Positions 52,130-63,211 of a stretch of DNA of 64,000 bases are shown here, in pieces. The DNA comes from Dipteronia dyeriana (Eukaryota > Streptophyta > Magnoliopsida > Sapindales > Sapindaceae). A program made the translations under genes and the position numbers. The stretch spans positions 75,172,154-75,236,153 of the forward strand of contig CM065298.1 in assembly GCA_032871835.1 (NCBI GenBank). The letters run 5' to 3'. The first letter of the stretch is position 1, and each line of letters opens with the position of its first letter. Below the pieces are notes generated by a model, which did no database searches, was not told the origin of the DNA, and saw only the letters and a program-made list of their open reading frames with translations.

Positions 52130-53363
52130 TCATGCGGTGCTCCTAGGAGCTTATAACAATGGAGAAATAATTCACGCATGGTGCTCCGGAGAGCTTACAA
52201 TAGTAATCATTGTTATCCGATACCGGTACATTCCTAGTAAAGGTACACATAAAATGATGATATAGGGAGAACTTAGACGAAGTATGTAGACTTTCCTCGG
52301 GCTGGTCGATTTTGGGATTAGAGATTAGATCCAGATATCAGATATGAGATGTGTAGTCGATGCTCTTATAGGTGTATTTATACATGGTGTAACTACCTTA
52401 GCGTGCATGTCTAGGATTCTTGAATTGTTCTCCTTTCTTTACTGAGCACGATTCTTTAATTAATGTATAATATCAGCTTGTAGCTAATATCTTGGAGAAG
52501 ATGTGTTTGTTTCCTCTTCGGACTCTACCTTGTTTCCCACTCCATTAATTTAGTCAATCAATTCGTAATCATAGGAGGTAATGATTGAGCTGACTTATTA
52601 TTAACGTTACTAAGGAGTTGACTAATTTAATATCGTTGATTATCTCCATTAATATGGCTGACTACCTCCATTAATAGGGTTGACTACCTCTATTAATACG
52701 ATCTGACCTCATTAATGATATCGTAAATATCATTAAAGTCAACCCTCTCTTCCAATACTGTTTGAAGGAGAACTCTGGTTTCATATGTCACTTTGACGAG
52801 GTACTTTATGGAGGTTACCTGGGGTGATGCTTGGCATATCTAGTGTCGAGTTCTTCTCTTGCTACTAGAGAGTTGATTTAAACTTGTCGGGATCAACAGT
52901 GGATCTTACCCTAATCGTGTTGGCACATTTTGGTGATGATGGGGCTTTACGGGCTTCTTTCTATTCGAGCAAGTTGAGATTATACCTTGACGAGGCATGA
53001 GGGAATTTGCAAGACAAGTTCGGCACCCTGAAGGTCTCTTTGTGAAAGTAGAGATTGTAGTATGCTCCAAGAAAGTGTCGTGAGATACCTCGGCCTCGGG
53101 GAACCCAGGTCCTTCCACGTTGACCTAGCTTCGGGCTTCTGTCCTGGCATAGGGAGCTTGACGTGGTCAGGTCGGGCTTTATTTGGTGAGCCTGGATGCG
53201 TGAAAGATGCTCAGATGGTATAGGCGGTCTCGCCTTGCTCGTGCAGGATCGCGTGGTAGCTCGACCTTGGGGACCTTAATATAAGCCCGAATTTAGACCC
53301 TTGTATGAAGGTTGGGAAGTGAAAAATTCTCCTTTAGTCCCTAGCCAAATTTGACTATTAACA

Positions 53364-53406
53364 TATTTAAACGAGGAAAATGAACATGTGAGTATGTGAC
53401 ATGTCA

Positions 53407-53465
<59 letters not shown>

Positions 53466-54160
53466 CACACTAAATTGTAAGTGAAGTTGTAACTTGCTTC
53501 CTAAATGTATTTTTTAGATATTAAACCCATTGAATTCTCCTGTTCTTTACACCGGTGGTCCAAAGCCTAACGCTGTCCATATTTCTGTCATGACAAATTA
53601 CATAAAGTTACCCTAATTACACCTATAGTTAATTTAAACGGAAAAAATTAACTTTGACCAGTTGGATTGGTTTGTAATCCAATACAGATTTGACACATGT
53701 CATCAAATTTTAAAATTAAAAATTAAAATTTGAAGTAATGGTTAATTAATAATACAATTCTAAATTCTTTTTAATAATTATTTATAAATCTCAATAGAAA
53801 ATAATATTATACCCTTACATTGCTGTTTTTTATTTTTTTTATTTAATTTAAAAACAAAAAAAAATCCAAAATAATAATTTAAAAATAAAAAATAAAAAAT
53901 ATTTTTTAGATTAAAAAATGGATATATTTTTAACTTTAAAAAATCTTATCTATTTTCTACTTATCTCCATTGATAACCCGGCATTAAGAAAAGGATTAAT
54001 TGCACAAACATGCCCTTTATTTGTCTAGTAAAGCAACATTTTAAATAAATGTCTTATTCAAACACAAACATCCTAAGTTGTTAAGTGGTCACCGTTAGAA
54101 TTAACATGAGAAGGGTATTTTGGTCATTTTTGAAGTGAAATGAAATTAATTAATTAAAAA
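53364..54160. other. Microsatellite and A+T-rich flank
   Basis: (AC)n followed by (AT)n at about 53410-53462, then A+T-rich sequence with no open frames. The words GTCACCGTTAGAATTAAC and GGGTATTTTGGTCATTTT near 54088-54136 resemble ends of Mutator-type elements, but no partner end was found. Confidence 0.5.
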
Positions 54161-54179
54161 AGGGTTAAGTGAATTGTGA

Positions 54180-54890
54180 ACCCTGACTTATAATTTGACC
54201 TCACCTTAGAGCAATGTAAGGGGGAGAGGCTTTTGCAGTTCCCACCATTACATGCATTGTACTCAAATTAGCGCCAAACAACTAGTCACTTTGCAGCACC
54301 TTAGAGCTAGTAGGTATAGGTTTTGCGCTTTGACATGCACCCAAGTTGATGCCAAACAACCTTTCACATCCACATATATATAAATCTATCACCTTAGACC
54401 CTTAGCCTTAGCAAAAGTAAGTTCCCTAGAAAAATCCTTTTAACAACCAGGTATCAGACTTCGAAATCAACTTATACCAGTTTCAGAAATTTCAGTTGAC
54501 ACGATCAAAGTAAAACAAGGTATGTGTTTGTGTAAGGTTGAGTAATTTTGCCTATTTTGATACGTAAATGTGTTCGTATTTTGGAAATGTCATACAAGGT
54601 GTGTTTTTAATGTGTTTATGAATATTTTTTGAGCTTTAGAACAAGGGTTGTGTAAGATGGTTGATTTTCGTTAGGACATTTGTTTTGTTATTATTATGAT
54701 TTACCTTTGTAAGAGTAGTTGGAGGATTAAAAAGACTTTGATTGATTCGGGTTTTGAAATTTATTTTGGGTAATCAATTATGGTTTTAACAAATTTTTGG
54801 GTTTTTTTTATATATATAATGGGGATTAAAAGTGAGTTTAAGGTTTGATTTTTGGTAGTCTTAGGTTAATACCCTTTTTCAATAGGGGTC
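54180..54890 (+). promoter_or_regulatory. Candidate host promoter, first exon and intron start
   Basis: A moderately G+C-richer, low-copy-looking stretch. TATA box CATATATATAAAT at 54372-54384. About 30 bp later a leader-like sequence without ATG begins and ends AAAACAAG at 54519, followed by the donor GTATGTGTTTGTG (54520). T-rich intron-like sequence continues to about 54890, where Tat LTR sequence begins. It could be the 5' end of a displaced host gene or an old promoter of an unknown element. Confidence 0.35.
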
Positions 54891-55495
54891 CAAAAAAGAA
54901 TTTTCCATCTGCTTGGTACCAGGTAGGGCCTACCCGGTAGAAAACACTACCTAGCACCAGGTCGACGTGACATGCTACCATCTACCTTAAGGTATCGGGG
55001 TTCACATGACCAAGGTACCTTATAACCATCTTGGAAGTAGGCGGAGGTTATCCACCTCTATAGAATGTCCTACTCATACCCGAACTCATAAACATTGCAA
55101 CACTATCACGTCAAGGTACATTTCTGACCTTTCCAGCATGAAGGAAGAAGCTCATAAAGCTCTTATGTGCTTGTGAAGCTCCAACACGGTCGAATCAAGC
55201 TCTATACAACCAGATTGGTACCTCACCCTCAGATTGATACCTAGGAGTACCTCGCTATTGGAACTATCTAGCACCCAAACAGATAACCTCCATAAGGTAT
55301 CTCGCCAATTGACAAACAGAACCAGAGTCAGTCTCCAAGACATAACAATCGTCCACATACCACCAATTATCAAGCAAAACTGGTACCACGGTACCTCTTA
55401 GCCTGATATCTCCTGCCCAAATTCTAGGTACCATGGCACCAGCCCGGTACCTGAGTACCGTAATTCCATTTTGGGACCTATCGGGGGTACGTATC
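54890..55495 (+). repeat. Tat-H: LTR fragment of the GGTACC-rich Tat family
   Basis: Rich in GGTACC and GGTAT.TCGCC words. Segments such as GTACCTCGCTA.TGGAA and AGCTCCAACACGGTCGAATCAAGCTCTAT correspond to the reverse complement of the Tat-E LTR or to the Tat-F LTR in + orientation. Highly diverged, ends unclear. Cop-C is inserted at its right edge. Confidence 0.55.
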
Positions 55496-57917
55496 TGTAG
55501 GGAAAAACAGTTTAGAAATGCAGCGGAAGCGTCCAAAAAAACGAGATTAGGGTTTGCGTATAATTTTTTTTTCTCTTCTATGCAACGAGAACCTTAACCC
55601 TAGATTAATTGATGTATATAAAAGTATCGTACCTTTTTCGCATGATGATTGAACAAGCGCCGAATTGATTCCGCAAGATCTTCCAATACAATCACGAACG
55701 TGAATCACCTAGGAGTGTGGGATCCCTTTCTTTAAATTGTATTCCTGAGGATGGAGACAAAGCAAATCTCTTTTCTTTGTTAGTTACAAATATCCTCCAA
55801 GAGAAAAATCCAAGAATGTTCGGTGACTTGTGAATTATCAATCAATTTGACTGTAACTCGCGTGAACCTTGATTCGATATTGTACACAAAACCCTTTTGA
55901 TGTAAAGGATATTAGTATACAATCGAATACAAAAACGTTCCCCTTTTTTATCTACTTGGCCGAATTCACACACTATTGATTAGAGATGATCGAATTTTGT
56001 CTAGAGTAAAATCAGATTTTTCTCCCTCAAAATTCCTGTGATGGCCGAAACTTTTTCTTTATCAAATAAAGCTTGGCCGAAATTACCTCTAATTGCCTTA
56101 GGACTGGTTGAATTTATCATCTACATATATATAGGTTCATAAATCCTTTCCTAAGAAGGATTCACTTGGTTGGCAAGAATCCTTTCCTTAGGTGGATTTA
56201 TTTGGTAGTTAGAATCCTTATCTAGAAGGAAATCTATCCTATCCTATATTATACATGTGATGAACGAAATTCCCCTGTTTTAAGTAGAGTAGGAGTGTTT
56301 AATTTCTCCCAATAAAGATTACTTGATGGACAAGAATCCTATCCTTAGGTAGATTAACTTGGTGGTTATGAATCCTTTTCAAATAAGAATTCTACCACTA
56401 AGTAGTTTTACTTGGTGACCAAGAATCTTTTTCCAAAAAGAATTCTTTCCTACACTAAAACTCCTAATCCTACTCAATAGTGTGTTTGAAACCATATTAA
56501 AGACTTCCTAATTTGATTAGATAAATAACTCTTTTTATTTATCTACTTAACAAATATAGTCTATAACATTAACTATACTACCAATAATAGTATAGTTTTA
56601 GGAGACCATCTCCTAATAGGAAAAGATTTTGACTTTAAATTAAATAATTAATTAATCAACAAATTAATTAATTTCTATTTAATTAAATAATAATAAAATA
56701 AAAATAATATATTAAAGCTATTATACATAGCCATTGCCGCCCATACCTAGTATAAATGCCATATATTATTTTTTTCATTTTATTAAATCCATTGGACCTA
56801 AATAAAAAGTCCACATAGGAACTAGACCTATTCTTACAAAAAGAAACAAGTTCACATGCCTTATTACAATTCTAGATGGACCTCTATTGGTCCGGTAGAA
56901 TATATCAAGTGATCAATGCAAGTTCGTGTGGATTGGGGATCTTAGCAGGCTATCTAAATTTAAGCTACAATAGATACAACCCAATCACAATCAACAGATG
57001 ATTCACTTAGGTCCAATCTATTTAATTTTAGTTCATTCCACTAAAGAACTAAAATTGAACTCTTAAATAAAGATAGAATAAGTTGATGTTACTCATTCAT
57101 ACCCTAGACAACCTTATTGGAGAAAGTGTATCCTCGTGAAGAATACCAGTAATTGCCAAGAGCTTATAGACCGCCTATAGCTCTCCAAGTTACCATATTT
57201 ACTCATATGACCACATTTTGAACTTGGATATTTTGACTTGTCCAGAAGCCATGTTTCAATAAACACTATTGAAAACTTAACATTAATATTTAATATCCTA
57301 TACCTCAAAACATCCATATGATGGTATTCTACTCTCATTCAATAAATGGAGCCACGATGTCCATATCTATAAATGAAGTCCTCTATCGATTAACAAATGA
57401 ATACCACCAAACTATCGAGGATAGACTATGCTATATAATCGTACTCATTGATAGCTCAAATGATAACACTTGCAACCATAAGTCCATAATTTATCTCAGA
57501 ATTGAGATAGACTCTCCGATTGTCTTCAAATGAAAACTTTTATCCATTGACGGTTCTAGATAAAGTTTTTCAATTTGATCCTATTCAATACACCCAGTGC
57601 ACTAGATTATTTTGCCCAAAGACACCACACTTTGATGATCTTAGACTCATCAAAACACATTTGATCCCACTCAAATGCTCGCAAAAGAATTTACAACTTT
57701 AACAAGATAAGACTAACTAAAGAGTTGTGCCTACCTCATACATATCTAGATGTATGAACAATTCTTCTTTTCTCATAGTCTTTTGACCTTATGATTATTT
57801 ACTTTTGACAATTATAATAATGAAACTATAAATGCTATAAGATTTGTTAAACTAGAAACCACTTTATTCATATGAAAAAGATTGTAAATTACACTATTAC
57901 ACTCTTGCTATCGAGCA
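55496..57917 (-). repeat. Cop-C 3' LTR
   Basis: About 2.4 kb, long for Copia. On + it starts TGTAGGGAAAAACAG; the right end is estimated at CGAGCA (57917) next to the purine tract. It holds repeated AAGGATT.CTTGG.TGG and TAATTAATT stretches. The start matches 63212-64000. Confidence 0.85.
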
Positions 57918-57924
57918 TAATCCT

Positions 57925-57940
57925 AAAAATCTCCCACTTG
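57925..57940 (-). other. Cop-C polypurine tract
   Basis: Minus-strand CAAGTGGGAGATTTTT just before the 3' LTR. AAGTGGGAGATT is the usual plant Copia plus-strand primer. Confidence 0.75.
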
Positions 57941-58002
57941 CTCTATAGCAAATGTGTCATATCTGTCATCCCCATGTTCTCTAGATGCCCATCAAAACTC
58001 TT

Positions 58003-58365
58003 TTAAGGAAGAGCCTTTGTAAAAGGATCCGCTAGATTTTCTGCTGACGCGATCTTGGTAATCGTCATGTCACCCCTATGCACAATCTCCCTTAGAAGGT
58101 GATACTTTCTTTCAATGTGTTTCCCTCTCTTATGACTTCTTGGTTCTCTCGAATTAGCCACTGCTCCACTATTGTCACAATTGATAGTGATCTGTTTATT
58201 CGCATCTGGAACCACTTCTAAGTCAATCAAGAATTGGCGAAGCCAGACAGCCTCTTTAATAGCCTCGCATGCGGCAACATACTCGGATTCCATGGTGGAA
58301 TCAGCAATACAAGATTGCTTGATACTCCTCCATATGGCTGCCCCTCCTCCAATGGTAAACACAGA
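58003..58365 (-). pseudogene. Cop-C RNase H
   Basis: Minus-strand frame 58362-58003: FTIGGGAAIWRSIKQSCIAD, STMESEYVAACEAIKEAVWL, ITINCDNSGAVANS, HIERKYHLLREIV, TKIASAENLADPFTKALP then a stop. The catalytic Glu (SEY) and Asp (CDN) are present, and LADPFTKALP is the standard Copia pol end. It degrades the RNA of the RNA-DNA hybrid. A frame break separates it from RT. Confidence 0.9.
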
Positions 58366-58379
58366 TCATGATATCGATC

Positions 58380-59379
58380 TCCTAGAGTCAGAATCTGACT
58401 AAAAATCAGAATCTGTATACCCAACGGGAATTAAATCCCCTCTAGAGTATACAAGCATAAAAACTCTCGTTCTCCTTAGATACTTGAAAATATGCTTGAC
58501 TACTGTCTAGTGATCAGTACCAGGTTTCGATTGAAACCTACTAACTATGCCCAAAGCAAAACAAAAATCTTGTCTAGTGCAGAGCATTGCATACATGAGA
58601 CTTCCAATTGCCGAATCATACGGAATCCTACTCATGAATTGCTCTTCATGCTCATTCTTAGGAACTTGTTCCTTCGAAAGTTTGATTCCATGCCTTAAAG
58701 GTAACATACTTTTCTTGGAATTTTGCATGGAAAACCTAGACAAGATTTTATCTATGTATGAAGCTTGGGATATTGCAATCGTTCTATTCTTTCTATCCCT
58801 TATGACTTGGATACCAAGAATATAACTTGCTTCTCCTAAGTTCTTCATATCAAATTGTTTTGCTAACCATTCTTTTATTGATGTCAATACACCTACATCG
58901 TTTCCGATGAGTAGTATATCATCAACGTAAAGAATTAGGAAAACCAACTTGTCGCCTTTAATCCTTTTGTATACACAAGGTTCATCAAGGTTTTGAATAA
59001 ATCCAAAACCTTTTACAGCTTGATCGAACCTTATGTTCCAGGATTTGGATGCTTGCTTCAATCCATATATGGATCGTTGCAACTTGCATACCCTTTCCTC
59101 TTGGCCCTTTTCAATGAATCCTTCTGGTTGCATCATATAGAGGCTTTCATCGGGACTTCCATTAAGGAAAGCTGTCTTGACGTCCATTTGCCAAATCTCT
59201 AGGTCTAAAGATGCCGCAATGGATAAGAGTATCCTAATGAATTTTAGCATGGCCACAAGAGAAAAGGTTTCTTCATAATCGATACCTTCCTTCTGTGTAT
59301 AACCTTTAGCTACAAATCTCGCTTTATAGGTTTCCACTTTTCCATCCATTCCTCTTTTCCTCTTGTATACCACTTGCAT
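58380..59379 (-). pseudogene. Cop-C reverse transcriptase
   Basis: Minus frame from 59379: [90 protein letters not shown] (catalytic YVDD intact), LGEASYILGIQVIRDRKNRT, PYDSAIGSLMYAMLCTRQDF, then a stop at 58507. Further residues (VKHIFKYLRRTRVFMLVYSR) follow in the same frame after the stop. A +1/-1 break near 59330-59379 separates it from integrase. This is the best-preserved domain of the element. Confidence 0.92.
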
Positions 59380-60599
59380 CCGATGGGTTTTATCTCTTTA
59401 GGCAAATCTACAAGAGACCAGACTTTATTTTTGAACATAGATTCAATATCGGATTGCATTGCCTTTTGCCAATGGCAACTATCAACATCTTCCATTGCTT
59501 CCTTATACGTATAGGGATCATCGTCATCCGGAAGATTCTCTACAGATTCTTCTAGACCGATGTATCTCTCGGGTTGTCTAATAACCCTCCCACTACGACG
59601 AGGTATGGTAGATTGTTGATCTTGTGTTGGTACAGAACTTACAATTGGGCTTGATTGCGAAACCTCTTGTGAAATTATATCTCCTAAAAGCTCATTTAGG
59701 ACAATTCTACTTTTAGGCACAAAATTATTCATATAGTCCTTTTCTAGAAATTTGGCATTTGTCGAAACAAATACTTTAAGATCTGAAGGACTATAAAAAT
59801 AATATCCTTTTGTTCCTTTTGGATACCCAACAAATATGCATGTTTCTGAACGGGACTCCATCTTATCTGTCTTTCCTTTTAACACGTGCGCAGGACATCC
59901 AAATATCCTTAAGTGTTGTAAACTAGGCTTTTGCCCAGTCCACAACTCATGCGGTGTTTTAGGAACCGACTTAGATGGTACATCGTTTAGAATATACATG
60001 GCAGTTTGTAAAGCATATCCTAAAAAAAAACTAGGGAGCGTTGAATAACTCAACATAGACCTAACCATATCCAAAAGAGTTCTATTTCTTCTTTTTGCCA
60101 CCCCATTTTGTTGAGGTGTGCCTGATGCAGAAAATTGAGAAATTATTCCATTATCAACAAGATATTGCTGAAACTCACCAGATAGATATTCTCCACCTCG
60201 ATCGGACCTCAAGATTTTTATACGTTTCTCAAGCTGATTTTCTACTTCAGCTTTAAATGCTTTGAACATATCAAAAGCATCCGACTTATGTCTCATGAGA
60301 TACACATAGCCAAATCTTGAGTGATCATCCGTGAAAGTGATGAAGTACTCATATCCACCTCTAGCTTGAATGCTCATAGGTCCACACACATCAGTGTGTA
60401 TCAATCCTAAACATTTGATAGCTCTTGCGCCTTTGGTCGTAAACGACCTTTTGGTCATTTTACCTTCCAAACAAGATTCACAAGTTGGTAGATCATCAAT
60501 CTTTAAGTCACTTAGAGGTCCGTCACATACCAATCTTTTAATCCTATTATGGTTAATATGACCTAGGCGCAAATGCCACAGGTAGGTTTCATCTTTTGA
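59310..60599 (-). pseudogene. Cop-C integrase, catalytic Glu changed to Lys
   Basis: Minus frame 60572-59310, preceded after a stop by HLRLGH. Zinc finger: H-x4-H in HLRLGHINH..., then CESCLEGKM. Core: [20 protein letters not shown] (first Asp), [19 protein letters not shown] (second Asp in SDRGGEY), [20 protein letters not shown] where the expected Glu of AERRNRT is Lys (codon 60093-60095). The C-terminal part is conserved ([40 protein letters not shown]) and continues to the RT linker ([20 protein letters not shown]). The frame ends where RT opens in another frame. Confidence 0.9.
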
Positions 60600-61850
60600 T
60601 CATTTTACTCTTTTATGATTAGGTTCCATTGATTCCGTGTCTAACAAGTGAGAGATATTTCCATGCAAATAGTATAAACCATTTTCTAATGTTCCTTTGC
60701 AAATAATTTTGTCATTCTTACTAATAATAAAGGTTTTATTAAAAGTAACCGAATAACCAAATTTATTTAAACAAGAAACCAAAATCAAATTCCTTTTGAA
60801 TTGAGGTACATAATAAACGTCTATTAAATCTAAATGCCTTAAAGAATCTAAACTAATTCTAATATCTCCCACTGCACTAGCAGACACCAACGCTCCATTG
60901 CCTAAACGCAAGTTGAATTCGTTCTCTTTAAGCCTTCTCCTTTCCTTGAACCCCTGTAAGGAAAAACAAACATGATTAGTGGCTCCGGAGTCTATGATCC
61001 AAGAATCCATAGAATCCGCCAAAAAACATGTTTCAAGATAATTAATATTACCTTCTTCCTTTCCTTGAGACTTTGGACAATTTCTTTTCCAATGTCCCTT
61101 TTCACCACAATGGAAACACTTTCCTTTGATCTTGGTTACTTTCTTTGTCTTCTTCTTTGTAGGTCCTAGTTGCTTTTTCTTATGTTGTTTCTTGACCTTT
61201 TTACGGGTCTTAACAGTAGCAACTTTACCTACGGTATGAATCTCTTGACCTTTGCCTTTCACAAGGATTGTTTCCGCACTTTGAACATCTTGCATCAGGC
61301 CTTGCAAGGTGTATTCCTTATTATTCAAGGTATAGTCCAACTTGAATTGATCAAAGGAAACCGACAGTGAGTTGACAATCATGTCAATTTTGGTCTCAAC
61401 ATCAATCTAAGCGCCATTCAGTTCAGCAATGTTGAGATGTGCTATAACTTTCATCATGTGATCTTTCACAGCCTATCCGGGTTTCATCCTAAGATTCATA
61501 AAAGTAGTCACTGCCTCTCTCTTAGTCGTCCTAGACCTCATAGCAAACATCTCCTCTAGAGACATCATTATATCGGCAGTAGTCTCCATTCCTTCATGTT
61601 GTTGTTGCAACAAGTCGGAGATAATGGCCATAATGTAGCGTTTAGCCATCTCATCAGAAGACTCCCACTGCTTATACTCATCTCTTTGCTCCGGAGTAGA
61701 TTCATTAGTAGGAGTAGGTGGTTTAGGAGTGCACAGAACGAACTTATGCTTTTCGGATTGCAATAGTAGCCCAATTTTCCTTTTCCATGTGACATAATTA
61801 TCACCAGTTAAAGTATTGTCTTTAAGGATGTTGATTAGGGATGGGATCAT
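60597..61850 (-). pseudogene. Cop-C gag and protease
   Basis: The gag start is taken as the Met at 61850 (MIPSLINILKDNTLTGDNYV), since the upstream in-frame residues are hydrophobic leader. N-terminal gag runs to MKPG and a TAG at 61473-61475; a second TAG lies near 61409. From 61382 the frame gives IVNSLSVSFDQFKLDYTLNN, a Lys-rich stretch, the zinc knuckle CFHCGEKGHWKRNC (complete CCHC), the protease core WIIDSGATNHVC, then LGNGALVSASAVGDIRISL and a stop at 60597-60599, just before the integrase finger. Gag and protease belong to the particle. Confidence 0.9.
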
Positions 61851-63195
61851 GATTTCTGAACAATAACAAAAACTATATAAGTAAATAATCATGATTAAGC
61901 ACTTTTGAATATTTTTATTAAATAAAATAATTTAATCATAAAAATTCAACGGTGATCCAACACCCATAAATGTCACGCTTCCTTTGGGAGTTCGCAATAT
62001 TTACTAGTTGAACTAGGTCCCACCTAATTGTTAACATAACAACCAACGTTTTCAATTTTAACCTTGTGATTTTATTAACAAGAACTCTTGGTAGGATATT
62101 AATAAATTCACATTGAGTGTGTTACCAAATTATCGAACTTCAATAGAATCCCTCACGAATATCCCTCCTTTGGGAGTAGATATCGTTTGGGTTAATTGTC
62201 TAGTCTATCCTTGTAAGGAAGTATCTTGCTAAATTCCATTCATGAATACCTCTTGGAAGGTTATTCACGAAACATAAAGCTCAACTAAACTTGGAGGCCG
62301 TTGGTTTTCCAAAACACCTTCTCCCACTCAATTGTTTAAGGCGTGTGATCGAATTCCAAAGAATGATTTACCAAGTTATCTAGATGCCAATTTAGATACT
62401 TACACCATTCAATGCATGTTCATACCAAAAGAGATATATGAGTGGCACTCCTATTCTATATGACATGTTATCAAACAATGACAAACATTGCAATATTTAC
62501 AAAAATATAAACAGCTACAATTTTGGTCCATCCTAGAAAAACAAGTAAATTACATATATCTTGGAATACAAGAACTTATTTCTTGGCGAACAAGTCTTCA
62601 CGCGACCTTCGTCATTCGGACTCCCTCGGCTAGCTCCCATGTGCGTGCGCACCCATTGCCCTTACCAATGGGCATGCGCATGTCACAAGCCCATAAAGGG
62701 CTGCCATGCGCAGCCCATGGCTACCACAAGGGCTGCCGTGCGCAGCCCATGCCACAACAAACGTGGCTGCGCACTCTTCGCACGCACGTTCGTTGTTACG
62801 GCTCGCACGGTCCCAAACTTGTTCCGGTTACTCCTAATTCTTCAAACCTTTGAGTCTTCGAAACTTGAATGTATTACATAAGAATTTACATAACAAAATA
62901 CTGCAGTTTTTTTTTATTTTTACAAAAAAAACAAAAAAACTTAGCAACTACCAATAAGGAAATTATGGTGATAATAGACCACCCTTCTTGTTAAATCCCA
63001 AAACAAAATTACATTGAAATTCTAGGACCAAAATTGAGCAATAACAATCCACATATAAAACATATATATATCCATACATTCCATTGTAAATATATATGCG
63101 AATACCTAGAGTACCATCTCTTTCTAAAACATGAATATATACAATAAAAGAAAAAGATTCACGAACACATACACCAATTAATCAAGGGTACAACC
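61851..63195 (-). other. Cop-C leader with G+C-rich inverted repeats
   Basis: 1.3-kb untranslated leader between the primer site and gag, mostly A+T-rich. At about 62635-62760 lies the G+C-rich block with GGGCTG(C/T)CAT/GTGCGCAGCCCATG palindromes, as in Cop-A. Short open frames here come only from the G+C-rich block. Confidence 0.7.
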
Positions 63196-63211
63196 TGGCT
63201 CTGATACCAAT
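63196..63211 (-). promoter_or_regulatory. Cop-C primer binding site (initiator Met tRNA)
   Basis: Minus strand TTGGTATCAGAGCCAG directly after the 5' LTR end CCCTACA. TGGTATCAGAGC is complementary to the 3' end of plant initiator Met tRNA, the usual Copia primer. Confidence 0.92.

Larger units (their letters stand above)
46351..53363 (-). mobile_element. Tat-G: non-autonomous Tat element without gag-pol
   Basis: On the minus strand: complete 5' LTR (53363-51261), primer-site-like sequence CTTTCTGGCTCAGTCTGTGG, a 4.4-kb body, purine tract AGGGGGGACTTT, and the start of a 3' LTR (46840-46351, truncated). The body has two tandem arrays (about 96 bp and about 145-155 bp units) and the 3' part of an antisense gene (reading + at 48330-49700). 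I found no gag, protease, RT, RNase H or integrase. Confidence 0.75.
51261..53363 (-). repeat. Tat-G 5' LTR
   Basis: 2103 bp; on + TGTTAACCGAAATTCACTAG...TTGACTATTAACA. It is about twice as long as the Tat-D and Tat-E LTRs. Its two ends are clearly the same family but the middle (about 51330-52400) is not shared. It contains the TCCTTGG micro-repeat (51499-51533) and an (AT)n run (52090-52122). Confidence 0.8.

Noticed and set aside
53980..54140. Mutator-like terminal sequence
   Set aside because: Words resembling MULE ends are present but no inverted partner or 9-bp duplication was found.
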